From Kangiella profundi (GTDB taxonomy: Bacteria; Pseudomonadota; Gammaproteobacteria; Enterobacterales; Kangiellaceae), in assembly GCF_002838765.1 (NCBI RefSeq), contig NZ_CP025120.1:1488001-1552000 (forward strand): a stretch of 64,000 nucleotides of DNA, written 5' to 3'. Made by a program: the position numbers and the translations under genes. Below are positions 56,490 to 64,000 of the stretch, piece after piece. The first letter of the stretch is position 1, and each line of letters begins with the position of its first letter. The notes beneath the pieces are model-generated. The model searched no databases, was not told where the DNA came from, and saw only the letters and a program-made list of their open reading frames with translations.

Positions 56490-56915
56490 CTATTCTACAA
56501 TGATGACGCCTTTCATCATAAAAGAGTGGCCAGGGAAACTACAGATAAACTCATAAGTACCCTTCTCTTTCAAAGTAAAGGTTATGGTGTCACTTTCGCC
56601 ACCACCAATGACTTTGGTGTGAGCTAAGACACTGTCATTACCTTCAGGGATATAATCATTGGCTTTTGCTTGAATAGCAGCATTAGCAAAGGCTTGAACA
56701 TCGGTTCCCTGCGCCAATACCACGAAGTTATGACCCATGACATCTTTTGCTAATTTACCCGTATGATTTAAGGTTAGTTTTATTTCTTCGCCAGCCTTAA
56801 CCTTAATTTCGCTAACGTCGAATTTCATTGCGTCATCACTGTTTACAACAACATCTTTTGCAAACAAAGGCATAGCAAATAAAGCTAAAACAACTGTTAA
56901 TAAAATGTTACGCAT
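56490..56915 (-). CDS. Azurin-like type-1 copper protein
   Basis: A 141-residue periplasmic cupredoxin. The signal peptide MRNILLTVVLALFAMPLFA is cleaved before KDVVVN. The type-1 copper ligands are H62 (VMGHNFVV), C125, H130 and M134 (CSFPGHSFMMKG). The two cysteines that form the N-terminal disulfide in Pseudomonas azurin are missing; C125 is the only cysteine in the mature protein. It probably carries single electrons in the periplasm. It lies inside the hut cluster without an obvious link to histidine. Confidence 0.92.
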   Translation of the reverse strand: MRNILLTVVLALFAMPLFAKDVVVNSDDAMKFDVSEIKVKAGEEIKLTLNHTGKLAKDVMGHNFVVLAQGTDVQAFANAAIQAKANDYIPEGNDSVLAHTKVIGGGESDTITFTLKEKGTYEFICSFPGHSFMMKGVIIVE

Positions 56916-57034
56916 TTTGTCACCTTTTAGGTTGGATTAAACACGCATCTAGGATACCAATTTAAGGTGAACAAGACATGAATTTAGCCACATTTTTGCT
57001 GTATATCTTTTAATGAATTCGAACCCATTGATTA

Positions 57035-58243
57035 TTATTTTTTATGCAAGAGAACAGCTAAATTTTGGAAAAATTCCTTGATATATATTTGAACCTGCTG
57101 AGCTTTAGCTTTATCAAATAATCGTAATTGCTCATCAAGATAAGTAATCTGTGATAACTCCAGCTGTAAACAATAAATCTGGTTTTCCGGATCGGCATAA
57201 TGTCGGGTAATATACCCCCCTTTGAATCGTCCATTAATCACTTTACTGAACTGCCCTGTATAAAACTCTTCCAGCAAAGAGGTCATTTCCTGGCTGACTG
57301 TAGCACCGTTATTGGTACCGAAATTAAAGTCCGGCAATCGACCTTCAAAAAAGCGTGGCACATGTGACTGAATGGTATGCGCCTCAAATAACAAACAATA
57401 CCCAAACCGTTCTTTTGCACTTGCGATAAGGCTTTTAAGTTGCTCATGATAAGGTTGCCAGTAATGGGTAATGCGGCGACGTATTTCGTCATCGTCTGGC
57501 AGATTCTTTTCTGTATATAGCGGCTCTCGATCAAAGTTACTGGTTGGACATAGCTCAGTGTTGTCCGCGCCCGCATAAAGCACCTCGCCTGATTTGTCCC
57601 GATTGAGATCGATCGTATAGCGCGAATAATTGGCATTAATCCGTGTAATGTTCAGCTCATCTAAAAACTCATATAAGTCGGTCAGGTACCAGTCAGTATC
57701 GGCACTGTCATAGGCAGCGGGTGTCATCTGTTTAATTACGTCGTGCGGAATGAACTGTCCATGGTGTGGCATTGAAACAATTATCGGCGAATCATGGAGC
57801 TGTAGATCAAATACAGGGTAATCTTCAGGTTTTAACTTTAGTGTAGCCCGATCAAGAGTTAATACATCCGGCTCGACATATTCCTTTCGAGCCTGCTCTG
57901 ACTCCAGTAACGACTCTGAATAATAAATTCCTATTAACGACTTGGCATCCTTTAATAAGTACCCACAACGCCCTTCTACCTGCTCCCAGGAGTCAGTGTT
58001 TAAATACCATTTCACCTGCAACAGATAGTCGATAAAAAAATCGGTCATGGTTCGATGATATTTTTCTTCTGCACCTAGGACCTTGGTCAGCTTAATCAAT
58101 CCCTGATGGATACGCTCTCGGGCACTCGATACCGGGTAGTGATTGATATAGTGCCAGGCCACACGAAGATGGTTTCTATGATTAAAGTCGCCACCAGCAA
58201 TAGACTGGGCTTCAAATTGTTCAACTAACTGATTGATATTCAT
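57035..58243 (-). CDS. hutG: N-formylglutamate amidohydrolase with extra N-terminal domain
   Basis: About 402 residues if started at ATG 58243 (MNINQLVEQF). ATG 58339 would put the palindromic operator inside the gene and is rejected. The C-terminal domain (about 135-400) is a zinc N-formylglutamate deformylase: PIIVSMPHHGQFIPHDV, TDWYLTDLY, NANYSRYTIDLNRDKSG, LLFEAHTIQSHVPRFF and FKGGYITRHYADP. It yields glutamate and formate, the last step after HutF. The N-terminal ~120 residues carry FNHRNHLRVAWHYI and EEKYHRTMTDFFIDYL, a conserved small domain I recognise from stand-alone proteins, here joined to HutG. It is divergent from hutC. Confidence 0.88.
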   Translation of the reverse strand: MNINQLVEQFEAQSIAGGDFNHRNHLRVAWHYINHYPVSSARERIHQGLIKLTKVLGAEEKYHRTMTDFFIDYLLQVKWYLNTDSWEQVEGRCGYLLKDAKSLIGIYYSESLLESEQARKEYVEPDVLTLDRATLKLKPEDYPVFDLQLHDSPIIVSMPHHGQFIPHDVIKQMTPAAYDSADTDWYLTDLYEFLDELNITRINANYSRYTIDLNRDKSGEVLYAGADNTELCPTSNFDREPLYTEKNLPDDDEIRRRITHYWQPYHEQLKSLIASAKERFGYCLLFEAHTIQSHVPRFFEGRLPDFNFGTNNGATVSQEMTSLLEEFYTGQFSKVINGRFKGGYITRHYADPENQIYCLQLELSQITYLDEQLRLFDKAKAQQVQIYIKEFFQNLAVLLHKK

Positions 58244-58306
58244 ACGAATGGGGATTTCTCTATTAATTCTCGATATAAATTTATGATGTTCGGGAGTTGC
58301 TTTTAG

Positions 58307-58344
58307 CTTGTATTTTTGGTTGTATATACAACCTAGCATACAAG
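58307..58344. promoter_or_regulatory. HutC-type operator: nested palindrome between hutG and hutC
   Basis: GGTTGTATATACAACC (58318-58333) is a perfect 16-bp palindrome containing TGTATATACA, the core known for HutC sites. Outer arms CTTGTAT (58307-58313) and ATACAAG (58338-58344) are mirror copies on the same axis. It lies 64 nt from the chosen hutG start and 84 nt from the chosen hutC start, placed to repress both. Confidence 0.8.
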
Positions 58345-58427
58345 ACTCATTTAATTAGTCAAACGGCAAATACTAACAGGTGTCATTTGCCAGTAATTAC
58401 AGACCACAGAGTGTATTGGAAGCATTA

Positions 58428-59159
58428 ATGACAGAACAGAATACTCGCCTTTACATCACCGTTAAAGAGTTTATTAAACAAGGCATCGAACAGCAACGCT
58501 GGAAAGAGCATAAGCGCGTGCCTTCTGAGAATGAACTGGTTGAAACCTGCAAAGTCAGCCGCATGACGGCACGTCGTGCCCTGGATGAACTTACTGAAGA
58601 AGGTATTTTATATCGAGTGCAGGGTCGCGGGACATTTGTAGCTCCCAAGAAGCTTTACTCGCCTATGCTTAAAATTCGCAATATAGCCGAAGAGATTATT
58701 GAGCGTGGTGGAAATTATTCGAATGAACTGATCTTGCTACAAAAAGAACAATGCCCTTCTCACCTTTTGGCTCGTTTTGAGCTTGATGAAGGTGACGATA
58801 TTTACCACTCCATCATGGTGCATAAGGATAACGACAAGCCAATACAAATCGAACAGCGTTATGTTAACCCCAAAGCGGCTCCAGACTATTTGAAGCAGGA
58901 TTATTCAAGCATTACTCCGAATGTCTATTTGTCGAAGGTGGCACCCCTGACTGAAGTTGAGCATCAGATTGAGGCGCGTGAAGCTGACCCTTTCATGCAG
59001 GTAACTTTGAAACTGCAGGAAAATGAACCTGTGTTATGTATTGACCGAGCAACCTGGTCAAATGAAACACTGGTCAGCTACAGTCAGCTTTATCACCCTG
59101 CCAGCCGCTTCCGCATAACCGGGCGCTTTAAAACCGAACATCAACTAACCGAGTTATAG
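58428..59159 (+). CDS. hutC: Histidine utilisation repressor HutC (GntR family)
   Basis: A 243-residue GntR/HutC regulator that releases DNA on binding urocanate. The start is ATG 58428 ([19 protein letters not shown]) with GGAAG upstream; GTG 58380 would add 16 residues. The winged helix (about 10-76) has [20 protein letters not shown] and [14 protein letters not shown]; the UTRA ligand domain follows (about 95-238) with [20 protein letters not shown]. It is the first gene of hutC-hutU-hutH and sits next to its likely operator. Confidence 0.94.
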   Translation: MTEQNTRLYITVKEFIKQGIEQQRWKEHKRVPSENELVETCKVSRMTARRALDELTEEGILYRVQGRGTFVAPKKLYSPMLKIRNIAEEIIERGGNYSNELILLQKEQCPSHLLARFELDEGDDIYHSIMVHKDNDKPIQIEQRYVNPKAAPDYLKQDYSSITPNVYLSKVAPLTEVEHQIEAREADPFMQVTLKLQENEPVLCIDRATWSNETLVSYSQLYHPASRFRITGRFKTEHQLTEL

Positions 59160-59184
59160 AGACTCGCTAAAGAGGAATACAGAT

Positions 59185-60870
59185 ATGACTGACAAGAATC
59201 GTTTTGATCCCGATCGCGTCATTCGTGCGCCACATGGCTCTAAGCTAAATGCAAAATCATGGCTTACCGAAGCACCACTTCGTATGCTGATGAATAATCT
59301 TGATCCTGACGTTGCAGAACATCCGCAAGGCTTAGTGGTTTATGGTGGTATTGGTCGTGCTGCCCGTAACTGGGAATGCTATGACAAGATCGTAGACACT
59401 CTCAAGCGTTTAAACGATGACGAATCTCTGCTAGTACAGTCTGGTAAGCCAGTGGGTGTGTTTAAGACTCATAGCGATGCACCACGAGTGTTAATCGCTA
59501 ATTCCAACTTGGTTCCTCACTGGGCCAACTGGGAGCATTTTAATGAGCTCGATAAGAAAGGCCTGATGATGTATGGCCAGATGACTGCGGGCTCCTGGAT
59601 CTATATCGGTAGTCAAGGCATTGTGCAGGGTACCTACGAGACTTTTGTCGAAGCTGGGCGTCAGCACTTTAATGGCGAAACCCAAGGTAAATGGATCTTG
59701 ACCGGTGGTCTCGGTGGCATGGGTGGCGCGCAACCACTGGCGGCGACAATGGCTGGATATTGCATGATTGCGGTTGAGTGTGACGAAACACGTATCGACT
59801 TCCGTATCCGTACCGGCTACGTCGATAAAAAAGCAACCAGTGTGGATGAAGCCATTGCTCAGCTTAACGAAGCTCTTGATAAGGGTCAGGCCATTTCGAT
59901 TGGCCTGCTAGGTAATGCAGCCGAAGTGTTCCCAGAACTTTACAAGCGTGGCATCAAGCCTGACCTGGTTACGGACCAGACTTCTGCTCATGATCCCGTT
60001 AACGGCTACTTGCCGATTGGCTGGACCGTTGAACAGTGGCGCAAAGAAGCGCAAGCTAATCCTGAACTGGTGAGTAAAGAAGCGAAGAAATCGATGGCGG
60101 TTCAAGTTCAAGCGATGCTGGACTTTTACCATCAAGGTATCCCAACGGTTGACTATGGTAACAATATCCGTCAAATGGCGCTTGAAGAAGGCGTTACCAA
60201 CGCTTTTGATTTCCCAGGGTTTGTGCCAGCCTACATTCGCCCCCTCTTCTGTCGTGGCGTAGGCCCATTCCGTTGGGCGGCTCTTTCCGGTGATCCAGAA
60301 GATATCTACAAAACCGATCAAAAGGTTAAAGAAATCATCGCAGATGATCCGCACCTTCATAATTGGCTTGATATGGCACGAGAACGCATCCAATTCCAGG
60401 GCTTACCTGCTCGTATTTGCTGGGTTGGACTTGGTCTGCGCCATAAGCTTGGCCTGGCTTTCAATGAGATGGTACGTAACGGTGAGCTTAAAGCACCGGT
60501 TGTAATTGGACGTGACCACCTGGATTCAGGTTCTGTTGCCAGCCCTAATCGCGAAACCGAGGGCATGATGGATGGCTCGGATGCGGTATCCGATTGGCCG
60601 CTATTAAACGCCATGCTTAATGTTGCTGGCGGTGCGACCTGGGTTTCATTGCACCACGGTGGCGGTGTGGGTATGGGCTTCTCGCAGCATTCTGGAGTAG
60701 TTATTTGTTGTGACGGTACTGAAGAAGCCGACAAGCGCATTGAGCGTGTGCTATTCAATGACCCAGCGACAGGTGTTATGCGTCATGCTGATGCAGGCTA
60801 TGATATCGCTAAACAATGCGCCAAAGAGCAAGGCCTCGATCTTCCCATGCTCAATGAACAAAATTCTTAA
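59185..60870 (+). CDS. hutU: Urocanate hydratase
   Basis: Converts urocanate to 4-imidazolone-5-propionate using tightly bound NAD as an electrophile. The 561-residue protein shows the family blocks [53 protein letters not shown], and the NAD/active-site segment [20 protein letters not shown] and [15 protein letters not shown]. It lies 25 nt after hutC with GAGG before ATG 59185. Confidence 0.97.
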   Translation: MTDKNRFDPDRVIRAPHGSKLNAKSWLTEAPLRMLMNNLDPDVAEHPQGLVVYGGIGRAARNWECYDKIVDTLKRLNDDESLLVQSGKPVGVFKTHSDAPRVLIANSNLVPHWANWEHFNELDKKGLMMYGQMTAGSWIYIGSQGIVQGTYETFVEAGRQHFNGETQGKWILTGGLGGMGGAQPLAATMAGYCMIAVECDETRIDFRIRTGYVDKKATSVDEAIAQLNEALDKGQAISIGLLGNAAEVFPELYKRGIKPDLVTDQTSAHDPVNGYLPIGWTVEQWRKEAQANPELVSKEAKKSMAVQVQAMLDFYHQGIPTVDYGNNIRQMALEEGVTNAFDFPGFVPAYIRPLFCRGVGPFRWAALSGDPEDIYKTDQKVKEIIADDPHLHNWLDMARERIQFQGLPARICWVGLGLRHKLGLAFNEMVRNGELKAPVVIGRDHLDSGSVASPNRETEGMMDGSDAVSDWPLLNAMLNVAGGATWVSLHHGGGVGMGFSQHSGVVICCDGTEEADKRIERVLFNDPATGVMRHADAGYDIAKQCAKEQGLDLPMLNEQNS

Positions 60871-60884
60871 GAGGTAGTAACACT

Positions 60885-62417
60885 ATGTTCGAATTTACCT
60901 TAACCCCTGGTAAGTTATCTTTGGCTGATTGCAGACGGATTTATAGAGAATCCGTTTCTATCAACTTGAATAATGATTTCTATCCAGTGATTGACCGTGC
61001 CGCGCAAACAGTCGCTGATGTCATTAATAACAACAAAACCGTTTACGGCATCAATACTGGCTTTGGTTTATTAGCATCAACACGTATACCCAAGGAAAAA
61101 CTGGAGCTACTGCAGGAAAGCCTGGTTCTTTCTCACGCAGCTGGTATTGGCGAACTGCTGTCCGATAATGTTGTTCGTTTATTGATGGTTCTCAAACTAT
61201 CCAGTTTAGCGCAAGGCCATTCTGGCGTTCGTCGAGAAACGGTTGATGCCCTTATCAGTCTAGTAAATCATGAGGTTTACCCTTGTATCCCGGAAAAAGG
61301 TTCTGTCGGAGCATCCGGTGACCTGGCCCCTCTTGCCCATATGAGCTGTACCCTTATTGGTGTAGGACAGGTTCGTCATAATGGTCAGGTTATTTCTGCC
61401 GTTGAGGGCTTGAAAATAGCAGGCCTGGAACCTTTAACGCTGGGCGCAAAAGAAGGATTGGCACTGCTTAATGGTACTCAATGTTCAACTGCTCTTGCTT
61501 TAGCAGGATTGTTTGGTGCCGAAAATAACTTTGCGGCTGCCATTGTAGCCGGTGGGCTTTCGGTGGATGCGGTCATGGGTAGCGTGGCACCATTCGATGC
61601 AAGAATCCATCAGGTTCGAGGCCACAAGGGCCAGCAGCAGGTGGCATTAAGCTTACTCAACTTGATCAAAGACAGCGAAATTAACAGTTCGCATGAAGAT
61701 TGTGAAAAAGTACAGGACCCCTACTCGCTACGTTGCCAACCGCAGGTAATGGGCGCAGCTCTGGATCACATGCGCTTTGCAGCCTCTGTTCTTCTAACTG
61801 AAGCCAATGCCGTGTCAGATAATCCATTAGTATTCCCAGAGCAGGGCGACATCATTTCTGGTGGTAATTTCCACGCAGAGCCCGTTGCCATGTCTTCGGA
61901 TCTACTTGCTATCGTGATTTCAGAGGTTGGCGCAATCGTTGAACGACGGATTGCGCTAATGCTTGATAAACATTTGAGCGGCTTGCCAGCCTTCCTGGTT
62001 CAGGATGGTGGCGTCAATTCTGGTTTTATGATCGCACAGGTTACAGCTGCAGCACTCGCTTCAGAAAATAAAACGCTGGCTCATCCTGCTTCAGTGGATA
62101 GTTTACCTACATCTGCTAATCAAGAAGATCATGTATCCATGGCAACCTTTGCCGCACGTCGTCTACGTGACATGAACTTTAATACCGCCGGAGTCATTGC
62201 CGTTGAGCTTCTGTCTGCAGTGCAGGGCATAGATTTCAGAGCACCTCTGAAGACCTCCCCTCGCCTACAGAAAGCCTACGACTTGATTCGTGAAAAAGTT
62301 CCTTATTACGAGAAGGACCGTCACTTTGGACCAGATATCGAAGCCATAAAGGCATTAATCGATGAAGGTGTATTCAATGAGATGGTTAGTGAGCTAGAAC
62401 TGCCAAGCCTTAGCTAA
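60885..62417 (+). CDS. hutH: Histidine ammonia-lyase
   Basis: Deaminates histidine to urocanate, the entry step. The 510-residue protein forms the MIO cofactor from A143-S144-G145 ([16 protein letters not shown]); YGINTGFG (54-61) supplies the catalytic Tyr region, and [15 protein letters not shown] sequence ([16 protein letters not shown]) is intact. It starts 14 nt after hutU with GAGG upstream, completing hutC-U-H. Confidence 0.97.
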   Translation: MFEFTLTPGKLSLADCRRIYRESVSINLNNDFYPVIDRAAQTVADVINNNKTVYGINTGFGLLASTRIPKEKLELLQESLVLSHAAGIGELLSDNVVRLLMVLKLSSLAQGHSGVRRETVDALISLVNHEVYPCIPEKGSVGASGDLAPLAHMSCTLIGVGQVRHNGQVISAVEGLKIAGLEPLTLGAKEGLALLNGTQCSTALALAGLFGAENNFAAAIVAGGLSVDAVMGSVAPFDARIHQVRGHKGQQQVALSLLNLIKDSEINSSHEDCEKVQDPYSLRCQPQVMGAALDHMRFAASVLLTEANAVSDNPLVFPEQGDIISGGNFHAEPVAMSSDLLAIVISEVGAIVERRIALMLDKHLSGLPAFLVQDGGVNSGFMIAQVTAAALASENKTLAHPASVDSLPTSANQEDHVSMATFAARRLRDMNFNTAGVIAVELLSAVQGIDFRAPLKTSPRLQKAYDLIREKVPYYEKDRHFGPDIEAIKALIDEGVFNEMVSELELPSLS

Positions 62418-62451
62418 GAAAGTCTTTAAATACTCAGTACGAAAATGCAAA

Positions 62452-62471
62452 GGCGCTCAATTAAGAGCGCC
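62452..62471 (+). terminator. Hairpin after hutH
   Basis: GGCGCTC, loop AATTAA, GAGCGCC: a 7-bp stem 34 nt after the hutH stop, with only a short ATTTGCT tail, so a modest terminator. Confidence 0.55.
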
Positions 62472-62544
62472 ATTTGCTCTGCTTTACTATCGCTATGTTA
62501 GTAAACTGGTGGGACTTAATTTTTTCTCTAATTCTTTTCTATAA

Positions 62545-62895
62545 TTACTCACTGAAGCTAGCCACTCCTAACGACACCTCAGCAATTCTACGTCGAGCCT
62601 GACTTAAATATTTGGCAAACTTTTTGTTCTCTTTTAACTCTTTAAACTCATTCGAGTTATAGAGCTTTCTGACTTGAAGTTTCTGATCTGAAAACTCATC
62701 GGGTAAATAGTCAACACCGACTTTGCACCAGGCCATTCCTTTAAGACGCAAGTCTTCGGGGTGACCTTTTCCCTGAACAAATTTACAGATAGAAGTAATT
62801 TGATCAGCCATGTGCGAATCAATTTTGAGAACATTAGCTTGTGCGTTGAACGATATTAAACATACCGAAACAACCGATAAAACAGAATGTTTCAT
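62545..62895 (-). CDS. Small secreted hypothetical protein
   Basis: An unrecognised 116-residue protein with a signal peptide (KHSVLSVVSVCLISFNAQA) and a mature ~96-residue basic, helical domain. Two mature cysteines (SICKFVQ and AWCKVGV) could form a disulfide, which suits a periplasmic location. No motif is known. It lies 56 nt after the YceI gene in the same direction and may share its transcript. Confidence 0.65.
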   Translation of the reverse strand: MKHSVLSVVSVCLISFNAQANVLKIDSHMADQITSICKFVQGKGHPEDLRLKGMAWCKVGVDYLPDEFSDQKLQVRKLYNSNEFKELKENKKFAKYLSQARRRIAEVSLGVASFSE

Positions 62896-62951
62896 ACGGG
62901 CTTTGCTATATGGTTAAAGCCCGCTTAAAACTTAGAGATAGCGAGCCAGGG

Positions 62952-63521
62952 TTATTGTTTTAAAACTACTTTATAATTAACTTCAACTTCGTGCTGTACC
63001 CAATCAGGGTTCTTCCAAGCACCAAGTCCAAGATTGAAATCGAGTCTGTTTAATGTATAGCTTCCTGATAGCTCTATCAAGCCACCCAGTTCCACATAAT
63101 TCATGAACAGCGTCACAGGTTTTTCAATTCCTTTAATAGTTAAGCTCCCTTCAACCTTATAGACACCGTCAGACTCTAACTGTATCTGATGACTTTTAAA
63201 CACTCCCTGTGGCGTGTTTTTAACATCAAACCAGTTACTTTTCTTGAGCATGCCATCACGCTTTTCACTTCCACTCTCAACGCTGGCAAGATCAACATTC
63301 ACGCGTATTGAGCTTTGCTCTAATTGATTCTTATTAAAAACGATAATAGGCTCAAATGATTGAAACTGACCATTAAACTCAGTCTTCTTGTTTTGAACTC
63401 CACTAAACTTAATAAAGCTCTCTTCCGCTTTAACCTCTAGTGGTTCATCAGCAAGCAGGCCAGTTGAAAAAATTAAGCCTGATAAAAAGATGGTTCGAAC
63501 TACAATTTTCTTAAGCAACAC
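62952..63521 (-). CDS. YceI family periplasmic lipid-binding protein
   Basis: A 189-residue exported lipocalin-like protein. The signal peptide (IFLSGLIFSTGLLA) precedes a YceI barrel with ESFIKFSGVQNKKTEFNGQF, VNVDLASVESGSEKRDGMLK, SNWFDVKNTPQGVF, VEGSLTIKGIEKPVTL and a closing VEVNYKVVLK. The family binds isoprenoid or amphiphilic molecules such as polyisoprenoid quinone precursors. The specific ligand is unknown. It is divergent from the lipoprotein gene at 63619. Confidence 0.9.
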   Translation of the reverse strand: MLLKKIVVRTIFLSGLIFSTGLLADEPLEVKAEESFIKFSGVQNKKTEFNGQFQSFEPIIVFNKNQLEQSSIRVNVDLASVESGSEKRDGMLKKSNWFDVKNTPQGVFKSHQIQLESDGVYKVEGSLTIKGIEKPVTLFMNYVELGGLIELSGSYTLNRLDFNLGLGAWKNPDWVQHEVEVNYKVVLKQ

Positions 63522-63618
63522 AAGAATACCTCAACAGTTAACAACTGGTTGTCGGTCTTAACCCTTTTCGGTTAATCTGACGTTTATATGGATGAAATTA
63601 CAACATAAGGTTAAGACT

Positions 63619-64000
63619 ATGAAAATAACGTCAAACACAAAACCACTATTCTTACGGAGTATAATCCCATCGCTGATAGCCTTTACCCTGTTGGGATGTA
63701 ACTCAAGCGCCAGCGCTGAAGAACAGGACGCCATTACCATCTATAGCAGTGCCCAGCCAGGTGCCATTAATCCGGACCTTTACCGACCAGTACCCGGTCA
63801 AAACCGAGGTTACTATAGAGTACCAGGTTATGGTGTCATTAAGTCAGTTCGAAACTACCAACTCAATAAAGGGCAAAACCGTATCCAAGTTAGTGATGTT
63901 GCGGCTTTCATTGACCCAACTACCGTATCATTTCGCTCTCTGAATAATAAACAGACTCGAGTTCTGGAGCAAAGCTACCAATTTGACCTGGTCAATCAGC
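63619..64000 (+). CDS. DUF4139-type lipoprotein, N-terminal part, runs off the window
   Basis: The first 127 codons of a longer gene. The N terminus has a hydrophobic stretch ending in a lipobox (TLLGC), so the mature protein should be lipidated at Cys27. The following region (DAITIYSSAQPGAIN, then a Pro/Gly/Arg segment, GQNRIQVSDVAAFIDPTTVS and VLEQSYQFDLVN) resembles the start of DUF4139 proteins, whose function is unknown. AAGG lies 8 nt before ATG 63619. The rest is outside the window. Confidence 0.75.
   Translation, partial: MKITSNTKPLFLRSIIPSLIAFTLLGCNSSASAEEQDAITIYSSAQPGAINPDLYRPVPGQNRGYYRVPGYGVIKSVRNYQLNKGQNRIQVSDVAAFIDPTTVSFRSLNNKQTRVLEQSYQFDLVNQ

Noticed and set aside
58244-58339. 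32-residue N-terminal extension of hutG
   Set aside because: It would place the HutC-type palindrome in coding sequence, and the segment is not protein-like.
59908-60393. 161-codon open frame on the minus strand
   Set aside because: Antisense to hutU, a fully conserved enzyme; a by-product of its codon use.

Overview
The window reads as chromosomal core sequence of a moderately AT-rich gammaproteobacterium. The clusters accD-folC-dedD-cvpA-purF, truA-fimV-asd and trmJ-cysE-iscRSUA-hscBA-fdx-iscX, the heteromeric E1-alpha/E1-beta/E2 oxo-acid dehydrogenase, and the complete tyrosine and histidine degradation clusters together resemble the marine genus Kangiella or a close relative. That placement is inferred from gene content, not from a search. 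There is no prophage, insertion sequence, CRISPR array or other obvious mobile element.

Layout. 1-788 is the start of a periplasmic beta-propeller sensor that leaves the window. 760-7406 (minus) holds an acyltransferase, purF, cvpA, a SPOR protein, folC, accD and truA. 7495-14053 (minus) holds fimV, asd, a zinc-ribbon membrane protein and pepN. 14177-18766 (plus) holds a Cys-rich orphan and the E1/E2 operon. 18808-21377 holds a small membrane protein and a secreted prolyl oligopeptidase. 21460-25085 is a proline biosynthesis block with two tandem glutamate 5-kinases (proB), each with its own promoter and structured leader, followed by proA. 25278-26675 has a membrane-anchored HTH protein and two identical tRNA-Lys(TTT) units. 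26721-34109 (minus) is the Isc iron-sulfur operon behind an IscR operator, then cysE and trmJ. 34272-39536 holds suhB, a short DUF1338 protein, etfBA and ETF-quinone oxidoreductase. 39591-45982 (minus) holds a GlyGly-CTERM HAF-repeat protein and phenylalanine/tyrosine catabolism (phhA, hpd, hmgA, fahA, maiA). 46355-50835 holds slt, an outer-membrane barrel, a DUF6763 protein and ung. 50965-53738 is a coupled pair of a periplasmic binding protein and a degenerate BarA-like hybrid kinase. 53710-62417 is the five-step histidine utilisation cluster (hutF, hutI, hutG, hutC, hutU, hutH) with an azurin gene inside. 62545-64000 holds a small secreted protein, a YceI protein and the start of a DUF4139 lipoprotein.

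How they work together. Amino acids dominate. Phe/Tyr are taken to fumarate and acetoacetate, and His to glutamate and formate. The E1/E2 complex handles 2-oxo acids, and the ETF/ETF-QO pair feeds flavin-dehydrogenase electrons to quinone. Glutamate from histidine can re-enter proline synthesis. A predicted extracytoplasmic peptidase and PepN would supply free amino acids. This fits a peptide- and amino-acid-eating marine heterotroph.

The least ordinary items are: the proB1 leader, where a 12-nt segment is perfectly complementary to the 3' arm of an intrinsic terminator just ahead of the gene; the diverged PUA-less proB1 paralogue; the pseudo-hybrid kinase lacking phospho-His, N-box and receiver Asp, coupled to a binding protein; the E2 with duplicated lipoyl and probably duplicated subunit-binding domains and an altered DHRxxDG motif; the large nested palindrome between hutG and hutC; and the two-domain HutG.
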